In this document: positions 58,393-64,000 of the stretch, one piece after another | Position numbering within the stretch: position 1 is the first letter of the stretch | Layout of the letters: each line of letters starts with the position of its first letter | DNA from: Pacificitalea sp040119125 | GTDB lineage: Bacteria > Pseudomonadota > Alphaproteobacteria > Rhodobacterales > Rhodobacteraceae | DNA length: 64,000 nucleotides | Reading direction: 5' to 3' | NCBI GenBank assembly: GCA_040119125.1 | Contig: JBEDTR010000007.1 | Span: forward strand, 248,001 to 312,000 | Notes under the pieces: generated by a model | The model's database searches: none | Told to the model about the DNA's origin: nothing | Seen by the model: the letters and a program-made list of their open reading frames with translations, nothing else | Program-made: the position numbers and the translations under genes

Positions 58393-58554
58393 TGTCTGCC
58401 TTTCGTCGGGACCGCGATGCCTGCGCGGCCCATGTTCCCTATGTCGATGCCGACCATGTAGGGCGGGCGGCGCCACAGCAACCTGTGACGCGTGATTTTG
58501 CCCTAGGAATTGGGCAGCGCCGCGCGCGCCGCCCCCCTCGGGCCGCTGCGCGGC

Positions 58555-59679
58555 TCAGTCCAACGCGCCACGCGGATCGCATACGGCGCACCATAGTCGC
58601 AGCGCCTGCGCGTGGGACGCGGCGTCATGCACGCGCATGACCTGCACCCCCTGCCCCCACGCGGCCTGCGCCAGCGCGACCGAGCCGGGATCGCGCGCGG
58701 CGGCGGGCAGTTCACCCGCATCACCCGCGCCCAGCCGCCCGATGAAGCCTTTGCGCGACACGCCCAGCAACAGCCCGCAGCCCAGACCGTGAAACAGCCC
58801 GATCCGCCGCAGCAGCGCCAGATTATGCGCCTGCGTCTTGCCAAAGCCGATACCGGGATCGAGCAGGATCTGACGCCGATCAATGCCCGCAGCCTCGGCC
58901 CGCTCCAGCCGCGCCTCCAGCGCGTCATAGACATCCAGCAGCACGTCGCCATAGCGCGGATCGCGCTGCATCGTTTCCGGCAGGCCCTGCGCATGCATAA
59001 TACAAACGGGCGCGGCGCGCGCGGCGACCAGATCCGCCATTCCGGAATCGAAATCGAAGCCGGAGACATCATTGACCAGATCCGCCCCGGCATCGAGCGC
59101 GGCCGCGGCCACGGCGGCCTTGCGCGTGTCTATGCTCAGCGGCGTAGTGAGCCCATCGGCCCGCAGCGCGCGGATCACCGGGGCGGTGCGGGCGATCTCC
59201 TCGGATAGCGAAACCTCAGCCGCGCCGGGGCGGGTGCTTTCGCCGCCAAGGTCGAGCATGTCGCAATGCGCCGCAAGATGCCGGGCCTGCGCCAGCGCGG
59301 CCTCCGGCCTGTCAAACTGCCCCCCGTCGGAGAAACTGTCAGGCGTCAGGTTCAAGATGCCCATGATGCGCGGCAGCCGCAGGTCCAGCCCGCCAAGGGG
59401 CGCACGCGCAGCAGTCAGCCGATCGATGACCTCGGTTGGGACTTGCTCGATGGGCAGGATGTCCGGCAGGTCCTCATAGGGATCGGGGTGGTCGGCGGGG
59501 GCGCGGCGGATACGCTCGACCCGGTCAAACCAGCACCAGCCCCCCGCCAGCGGCAGGGCCTCGGGGCTGGGGGCGGGGTCGGTCTGGCAGATCGGACGCC
59601 AATAGACGCGGCCGGTGTCGCGGGAGGCGGTGTCGCGGGACGCCGTGTCGCGGGATGCGGTGTCGGGGGTGCCCATCAT
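58555..59679 (-). CDS. folP: dihydropteroate synthase
   Basis: A 374-residue protein. The DHPS barrel begins with IMGILNLTPDSFSDGGQFDR at about residue 105 and shows DLGGESTRPGA, SIDTRKAAVAAAALDAGADL, LVNDVSGF, LLDPGIGFGKTQAHN and LLLGVSRKGFIGRL. It condenses p-aminobenzoate with the pterin pyrophosphate. The roughly 100-residue N-terminal extension is longer than usual and begins with three perfect DTASR repeats (residues 6-20). AAGGAG precedes the ATG. It follows folB with a one-base gap. Confidence 0.95.
   Translation of the reverse strand: MMGTPDTASRDTASRDTASRDTGRVYWRPICQTDPAPSPEALPLAGGWCWFDRVERIRRAPADHPDPYEDLPDILPIEQVPTEVIDRLTAARAPLGGLDLRLPRIMGILNLTPDSFSDGGQFDRPEAALAQARHLAAHCDMLDLGGESTRPGAAEVSLSEEIARTAPVIRALRADGLTTPLSIDTRKAAVAAAALDAGADLVNDVSGFDFDSGMADLVAARAAPVCIMHAQGLPETMQRDPRYGDVLLDVYDALEARLERAEAAGIDRRQILLDPGIGFGKTQAHNLALLRRIGLFHGLGCGLLLGVSRKGFIGRLGAGDAGELPAAARDPGSVALAQAAWGQGVQVMRVHDAASHAQALRLWCAVCDPRGALD
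59614..59668. repeat. 15-base tandem repeat at the 5' end of folP
   Basis: Three full units of about 15 bases and a partial fourth (59614-59628, 59629-59643, 59644-59658, then to 59668) share GTGTCGCGGGA with a variable base at one site. On the coding strand they encode DTASR repeats. The number of units could vary in frame. Confidence 0.85.
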
Positions 59680-59680
59680 G

Positions 59681-60490
59681 TCACTCCTTTGCAGGCGCGA
59701 TGCCCAGATCCTCCGCCAACCACGCGATCAGCCGCGCGGGATCGGCGCTGCGCGGCGCGCCGGGCGTGTCGAGGATCAGCTTCGCCGGGGCCCAGACACA
59801 GGCGGCCCCGATCCGGCGGGCATGTTCAATCTCGGTGCGGCTCGCCACCATGGTCAGATCGGGATGCCGCGCGATCAGCGCCCATCCCGCCTGTTCCAGC
59901 GCCAAAAGTGCCCGGCGCAGGTCGGCCTCCGCGTGATGTGTCGCAACCATGGACGGCGCGTCCCGTGGCAGCAAGATCAACGGACCATCGCCTGTCGGCA
60001 GCGCGGCCTCCTCCCCCATCAGGGCAAGGCGCGGCACGGGCGGCGGGGCGATGCGCCTGCCGTCGCCTTGGATAGCGGCGGCGGCGGGTGACGAGGCCGG
60101 GGCCGGACCACGATCCACGCCGGGCTTTTCCCGCCGGATCGCCACGCCCAGCGCAAACGGTCCGCGATCAAGCTTGCGCAACTCCACCTCCACCGCGCCC
60201 GCGCGCGGCTCGGCCAGCAGCAGGGCCGCGATACGCTCGGCCAGCGTTTCAAGCAGGTTCAGACGCTCCGCCGCCGTGGCGGTATCGATGGCGGCAAGGA
60301 TGGTGTCATAGCTCAGAATAGTGTCGACATCGTCCTCGGTTCCGCCGGTGTCAGGCGTAACCTCCACCACGATCTCGAAGCCCAGCCTTTGGGTTGCGGT
60401 GCGTTCGCTGGCAAATGCGCCGATCTCCAGATCACGCACATGATCGCGCAGGAAAATCCGGTCGGCGCGGGAGAGCGCGGGCCCGGTCAT
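59681..60490 (-). CDS. folB: dihydroneopterin aldolase with a C-terminal extension
   Basis: A 269-residue protein. Residues 1-120 are FolB-like: DRIFLRDHVRDLEIGAFASE, then RTATQRLGFEIVVEVTP, the Tyr in ILSYDTILAAID, LNLLETLAERIAALLLAEP and VELRKLDRGPFALGVAIRR. FolB forms 6-hydroxymethyl-dihydropterin from dihydroneopterin. About 145 further residues, linked by an Ala/Pro-rich stretch, have no domain I recognise (LILLPRDAPSMVATHHAEAD, LLALEQAGWALIARHPDLTM). It overlaps the start of folB with the flavin reductase stop (ATGA). Confidence 0.88.
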   Translation of the reverse strand: MTGPALSRADRIFLRDHVRDLEIGAFASERTATQRLGFEIVVEVTPDTGGTEDDVDTILSYDTILAAIDTATAAERLNLLETLAERIAALLLAEPRAGAVEVELRKLDRGPFALGVAIRREKPGVDRGPAPASSPAAAAIQGDGRRIAPPPVPRLALMGEEAALPTGDGPLILLPRDAPSMVATHHAEADLRRALLALEQAGWALIARHPDLTMVASRTEIEHARRIGAACVWAPAKLILDTPGAPRSADPARLIAWLAEDLGIAPAKE

Positions 60491-61092
60491 ACGTCGGGCC
60501 TCGTCAGCGAAAACAGATCGTCGATGACACCGTAATCTCGATAGCCCAGACGCGTCAGGGGTTTATAGCTCAGCACGTCAAACCGGCCATCGCGCAGGCA
60601 ATCGTCCCGCAGATGCACGCCCGTGACCTCGCCCAGCACCAGATAATTCGTGTCGCCCTCCAGCCGCACGATCTGCGTCATGCGGCATTCCAGATTGGCC
60701 GGGGCCTCCGCCACGCGCGAACACGCGATACCGTCGCATTCCGCGCGCGCGATCCCGGCCTGCGTGAACTCATCGACCTCGCGGTCATAGGCCCCCGAAC
60801 TGGCATTCATCGCATCGCGCATCGCATAGGCCACTACATTGACGCAGAACACGCCGGTTTCACGGATATTGGCGACGCTGTCCTTGGTGCCGTCGCGATC
60901 CGGCTTGGCGCTGGTCGAAGCGAACATCACCTGCGGCGGCGTATAGGCGACCGCGTTAAAGAACGAATAAGGGGCGAGGTTATCGCGCCCCGCCTTATCG
61001 CGGGTGGAAATCCAGCCAATCGGGCGTGGGGTGACGATGGCGTTAAACGGGTTATGCGGCAGCCCGTGACCTTCGGCGGGGCGATAGAACAT
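60487..61092 (-). CDS. flavin reductase family protein (second copy)
   Basis: A 201-residue FMN-binding split-barrel protein with VTPRPIGWISTRDKAGRDNL, then APYSFFNAVAYTPPQVMFAS, closely matching the paralogue at 6034-6633. The start MFYRPAEGHG at 61092 has AAGGAG upstream, while the open frame extends 70 codons further without coding character and overlaps the divergent GNAT gene. It is the first gene of a small operon with folB, folP and glmM; a link with folate metabolism is not evident. Confidence 0.9.
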   Translation of the reverse strand: MFYRPAEGHGLPHNPFNAIVTPRPIGWISTRDKAGRDNLAPYSFFNAVAYTPPQVMFASTSAKPDRDGTKDSVANIRETGVFCVNVVAYAMRDAMNASSGAYDREVDEFTQAGIARAECDGIACSRVAEAPANLECRMTQIVRLEGDTNYLVLGEVTGVHLRDDCLRDGRFDVLSYKPLTRLGYRDYGVIDDLFSLTRPDV

Positions 61093-61250
61093 GACGGTCT
61101 CCTTCTGCCCCGACCCGACCCGCGATGGGACCGGCGCGGGGACGCGGCTCCTGTTTGCGGCACAGGTAACGCCGTGATAGGCGCATCGCCAGTCAAAAGC
61201 GGACAGGCTGCGGGGCACCGCCGCAGGGTCGGACATCAGGACATGTCGCG

Positions 61251-61745
61251 TTGTATCAGTTGACCGAGGAAACACCTGCCGATCACTGGGAGGTGGAAGC
61301 ACTTTACGATCTGTGTTTCGCCCCCGGGCGGGAGGCGCTGTCCTCCTACCGGCTGCGCGACGGCATCCCCCCCGTGACCGGGCTATCCCGTGTCGCCCGC
61401 GATGGCGACGGTATCCTTGCCGGGGCGATCCGGTTCTGGCCCGTGCGCATCCGCTTTGACTCCGCGCAGGACTTTGCCCCCGCGCTGCTGTTGGGGCCCG
61501 TTGCGGTCCATCCCACCCGTCAGGGCGAGGGGCTGGGCGGTTTGCTGATGCGCGACAGCCTGCAATTGGCCACCGATGCCGGGTGGCACCGGGTGATGCT
61601 GGTGGGGGATGCGCCCTATTACAGCCGGTTCGGATTTCACCGCCTCGACGCTGTGCGGATGCCCCCGCCGACCAATCCCGAACGCGTGCTGGGGCTGGGC
61701 GACTGGCAGGGGATCGCAGGCAATGTGGAGGCTTGGCGCGACTGA
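61251..61745 (+). CDS. GNAT family N-acetyltransferase
   Basis: A 164-residue YhbS-like acetyltransferase. The acetyl-CoA site reads LLGPVAVHPTRQGEGLGGLL, followed by VGDAPYYSRFGFHRL. The start is TTG 61251; an ATG nearby at 61242 is out of frame. The acceptor is unknown. It is divergent from the flavin reductase gene and ends 15 bases before the convergent transglycosylase gene. Confidence 0.87.
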   Translation: MYQLTEETPADHWEVEALYDLCFAPGREALSSYRLRDGIPPVTGLSRVARDGDGILAGAIRFWPVRIRFDSAQDFAPALLLGPVAVHPTRQGEGLGGLLMRDSLQLATDAGWHRVMLVGDAPYYSRFGFHRLDAVRMPPPTNPERVLGLGDWQGIAGNVEAWRD

Positions 61746-61760
61746 ACCCGGCGCGCCGGA

Positions 61761-62726
61761 TCAGTCGGCCGCGGCGACCCGTGTCGCGCCAAACACGCAG
61801 CCATCACTGACCAGTTGCGGCGGCGTCAGGCACAGATTGCGCGCCACGGCCCAAGCGGCCAGCACCTTGGGCACATAGTCACGGGTTTCGGCATAGGGCG
61901 GCACGCCCTTGTTGCGGCGCACGGCGTTCTCGCCCGCATTATAGGAGGCCAGAACCATCAGCGGGTCGCGGTCAAACTCCCCCATCAGCCAGTCAAGATA
62001 GGCGACCCCGCCGCGGATATTCTCTGCCGGATCGGTGCGGTCGTTGACGCCAAACCGCGCAGCGGTGGGGGCCATCAGTTGCATCAGCCCAGTCGCGCCC
62101 GCGTGGCTGACAGCGGCAGTGCGGCCGGAACTTTCGACCCCGATGACGGCCACGACCAGCGCTGGTGAGACCGAGGTGCCGATCGTGGCCTTCAAAATGT
62201 CGGTACCATGAATATCCGCGATACGTTTCAGCGTCGCAAGGCGCGGTCCCGCCACGCGCGCCCCGCCCGGCCCCGCACCCAGCGCCGCGACGGCCTTTTC
62301 CAACCGTCCGGGTCCGCTATCGCCCAGCGCCGGCGAAATCGCGTCCCAATACCATGAATAGGCGCTCTTGCTTGCGACGCTGCCAGCGGTGCCCGCGGCA
62401 CCACCCCCGGCGGGGGGCGTCGGTGCCTTGGCCACCGCATCCTGCGCCGCGCGCTTCTTTAACAGTTCGGGATCGGTGCCGTTGGGGCGCGCGGCCAGAA
62501 ACCGCGCCTGCGCCGCCGGATCGATCTGCACGGTGATCCGTTTGCCCGCAGCGGGGCGCCCTACCGAGACCCGCTTGAACGTGAAGGCACTGGTGTCCTC
62601 CGCGTGGGCGCGCGAGGGCGCAACCCCCGCAAGCGTTGCGGCGCCCATGAGAATCGCGGTCCCCGTCAAAGCGCCAAGAATCAGGTTTGCAGGGGTTCTG
62701 GCCCGATTGGCGGCATTCGTGATCAT
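61761..62726 (-). CDS. lytic transglycosylase, SLT domain
   Basis: A 321-residue periplasmic enzyme. The N-terminus has a signal-like hydrophobic segment (LILGALTGTAILMGAATLAG) with cleavage near AHA. The SLT domain at about 180-290 has the catalytic Glu in VIGVESSGRTAAVSHAGATG, then LMQLMAPTAARFGV and SYNAGENAV. It cleaves the MurNAc-GlcNAc bond of peptidoglycan. Start 62726 (MITNAANRAR) has GAGGAC upstream. Its position next to a tad locus may point to a role in wall passage for the pilus, but this is inference. Confidence 0.9.
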   Translation of the reverse strand: MITNAANRARTPANLILGALTGTAILMGAATLAGVAPSRAHAEDTSAFTFKRVSVGRPAAGKRITVQIDPAAQARFLAARPNGTDPELLKKRAAQDAVAKAPTPPAGGGAAGTAGSVASKSAYSWYWDAISPALGDSGPGRLEKAVAALGAGPGGARVAGPRLATLKRIADIHGTDILKATIGTSVSPALVVAVIGVESSGRTAAVSHAGATGLMQLMAPTAARFGVNDRTDPAENIRGGVAYLDWLMGEFDRDPLMVLASYNAGENAVRRNKGVPPYAETRDYVPKVLAAWAVARNLCLTPPQLVSDGCVFGATRVAAAD

Positions 62727-63127
62727 GACTGTCCTCGTGAACACCCGCGCGGGGCATCTCGTTGAGCTGCGGTTTCGCCCATTCGGGCTTATCGATGGGC
62801 TCAGCTAAGCGTGCGGATGGGCTCAGAGCCAGACAAAGCTGCCTTAATTGCCCCTCTTGATGCCGTTTTTGTGTCCGACCGTGCGGTTGGGGCAACGCTA
62901 TAAAACAAATTAACGGAAAGTTTCCGTTTCCAAACAAATGCTTAAATAGAAATTCTGCAGAAAATTCCTTCGCTTTGAAATTGTACGAGTGCGGTCAAAG
63001 TGCTGCCCCATTCCGGGGGCTATATCATCTCATCCAAAGCGGAGATCGAGCCAACAAGAGGCCGGCTCACAAGAGACCCGCAGCGGCCACTGAAACGAGC
63101 AAACATGATCCTTGGAGGGACATTACT
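62727..63127. other. intergenic region before the pilin genes, with an inverted repeat
   Basis: Four hundred bases, AT-rich in the middle. No gene is seen. GATGGGCTCAG occurs twice (62796-62840). A perfect inverted repeat AACGGAAA-G-TTTCCGTT is at 62912-62928. The pilin promoter is probably here. Confidence 0.5.
62912..62928. promoter_or_regulatory. perfect 17-base inverted repeat upstream of the pilin genes
   Basis: AACGGAAA-G-TTTCCGTT, arms of eight bases, about 200 bases before the first pilin gene and about 185 bases from the transglycosylase start. It resembles a regulator binding site; no T run follows, so it is not a terminator. Confidence 0.5.
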
Positions 63128-63343
63128 ATGAAATTCTTCAACATCCTGAACAACTTCCGCAACGACGAAGACGGTGCTGTGACCGTTGACTGGGTTGTGC
63201 TGACCGCCGCCATCGTCGGCCTGGGCATCGCCGTGATCACCACTGTGAGCGGCGGCATCACCGAATTGGGCGACGATATCGCCGACAGCGTGAGCACCAC
63301 CGGAGTTGGCGCCGCGATCGGCACCGAAGAAGAAGAAGGCTAA
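63128..63343 (+). CDS. Flp-like type IVb pilin 1
   Basis: A 71-residue small pilin. The prepilin motif is at Gly16: NDEDG-AVTVDWVVLTAAIV, where the +5 position is Asp21 rather than the usual Glu, followed by a hydrophobic segment. The C-terminus is acidic. GGAGGG lies eight bases before the ATG. Together with pilin 2 and CpaB it belongs to a tad secretion locus for adhesion. A strong hairpin follows the gene. Confidence 0.85.
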   Translation: MKFFNILNNFRNDEDGAVTVDWVVLTAAIVGLGIAVITTVSGGITELGDDIADSVSTTGVGAAIGTEEEEG

Positions 63344-63357
63344 TAGGCCGACCTAGC

Positions 63358-63402
63358 GATCCCGCCCGCCGCCGCCCGCAAGGGCCCGGCGCGGGCGGGA
63401 TC
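63358..63402 (+). promoter_or_regulatory. intercistronic hairpin behind pilin 1
   Basis: GATCCCGCCCGC and GCGGGCGGGATC form a perfect twelve-base-pair stem with a GC-rich 21-base loop. No T run follows. It probably limits read-through so that pilin 1 is made in excess over downstream tad genes. Confidence 0.65.
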
Positions 63403-63461
63403 CACCCCACCACCTACGCCCCATCCTGGCCTCCGGGCCAGCCTACAGCAGACGGACCGAG

Positions 63462-63665
63462 ATGATACATTCCCTCATCGCCCTGTTTCGTAAGAACGAA
63501 GACGGTGCCGTCACGGTTGACTGGGTGGTCCTGACATCCGGTATCATCCTGATTGTCCTCGCCGCTCTCGTGCCTTTCGCGAATGGCGTCTACTCTGTCT
63601 CAGAGTTGGTCGCTGAAGAGGTAAGTTCCGCCTCGGTCGCCAAGATCCACGCGACGAAGGACTGA
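63462..63665 (+). CDS. Flp-like type IVb pilin 2
   Basis: A 67-residue paralogue of pilin 1, identical in EDGAVTVDWVVLT, with Gly15 at the cleavage site and Asp20 at +5. The hydrophobic segment is followed by a short soluble tail ending SVAKIHATKD. The ribosome site is weak, so it may be a minor pilin. Confidence 0.82.
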   Translation: MIHSLIALFRKNEDGAVTVDWVVLTSGIILIVLAALVPFANGVYSVSELVAEEVSSASVAKIHATKD

Positions 63666-63824
63666 GCGCTTCGGTCCGACCCTCGCACCCCATTTTCGAC
63701 CTGCGCTGGTTAGATTGCGGCTCCGCTTCCCCATGAGCGCGGCCGCCCTGCGCGGTTCTGCCCCTGCGTGCGATCGCGGGCGGCCTCGACATAATAGAAA
63801 CACGAGCAGAGAGAGGACGCCAAA

Positions 63825-64000
63825 ATGCGTATGCTTTTCGGTCTGGTACTTATCCTCGGCGTCGGTCTGGCCGGGTTCGCCGCCTACATGTTCCAAGGCT
63901 ATCTGGAACAGGCTACGCTGGAACGCGACATCTTGCTCGACCAGCGCGCCAAGCTGGCCCCGACAACCGAAATCCTCGTGGTCTCGACCAAGAAAAACTA
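63825..64000 (+). CDS. cpaB: Flp pilus assembly protein CpaB, partial
   Basis: The first 58 residues are seen before the window ends. It starts MRMLFGLVLILGVGLAGFAA with one N-terminal membrane segment followed by a helical region (LEQATLERDILLDQRAKLAP) and TEILVVSTKK, matching the CpaB/RcpC opening. AGAGGA precedes the ATG. The rest of the tad locus lies outside the window. Confidence 0.8.
   Translation, partial: MRMLFGLVLILGVGLAGFAAYMFQGYLEQATLERDILLDQRAKLAPTTEILVVSTKKN

Noticed and set aside
57025..58461. 478-codon plus-strand frame opposite glmM
   Set aside because: Exactly mirrors the glmM frame; glmM has all catalytic motifs.

Overview
The window looks like a chromosomal segment of a marine or halotolerant alphaproteobacterium of the order Rhodobacterales (Roseobacter-type). 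The evidence is high GC, the gene order murA - DUF2948 - hisD - UPF0262 - phosphatase - infA - maf - rng - yacG typical of that order, a complete ectoine (compatible solute) operon, TRAP and tripartite tricarboxylate (TTT) transporters, and alphaproteobacterial-type tRNAs. No rRNA, CRISPR array, prophage or plasmid origin was seen.

Layout. 1-6.6 kb: a minus-strand catabolic operon (flavin reductase, LysR regulator, TRAP transporter dctPQM, glutathione transferase, carboxymuconolactone decarboxylase-like protein, LigI-type amidohydrolase cut by the window edge). 6.6-7.4 kb: a degenerate stretch with a tctA remnant. 7.4-18.1 kb: a second catabolic cluster with a divergent GntR regulator (FAH-fold hydrolase, extradiol dioxygenase, FMN reductase, alpha/beta hydrolase, Ldh-type dehydrogenase, TctBAC importer, YciI, aldehyde dehydrogenase, NIPSNAP). 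It is followed by an IS3 transposase remnant and tRNA-Phe. 18.8-25.6 kb: the conserved housekeeping cluster named above. 25.7-28.3 kb: a compact locus resembling a RiPP (ribosomally made, modified peptide) system: a HExxH-type putative peptide beta-hydroxylase, two short peptides sharing a leader motif, and a divergent ATP-grasp protein. This is the most interesting part of the window. 28.5-33.4 kb: tRNA-Thr, queF, tRNA-Gly, an ABC exporter and an acyl-CoA synthetase. 33.5-38.2 kb: ectABC-ask with divergent ectR. 38.2-43.5 kb: TetR-controlled RND efflux pump. 43.6-48.1 kb: siderophore uptake (TonB receptor, MFS transporter, siderophore-interacting reductase).

48.1-64 kb: a terminator with no obvious coding gene upstream of it, tRNA-Leu, rhomboid protease, inositol monophosphatase, AbrB-type membrane protein, metR/metF divergent pair, two overlapping Lrp regulators divergent from ilvC, an EamA exporter, glmM/folP/folB with a second flavin reductase, a GNAT acetyltransferase, a lytic transglycosylase, and the start of a tad pilus locus (two Flp-like pilins and partial cpaB).

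The two catabolic operons each pair an organic-acid importer with aromatic or ring-cleavage type enzymes, so the organism probably uses dissolved aromatic or related acids; the substrates cannot be fixed from sequence. Strong GC-rich hairpins without a T run sit directly behind dctP, tctC, ectA and the first pilin gene, suggesting mRNA-level adjustment of expression within those operons. Product names rest on motif and family recognition by eye; no database search was run.
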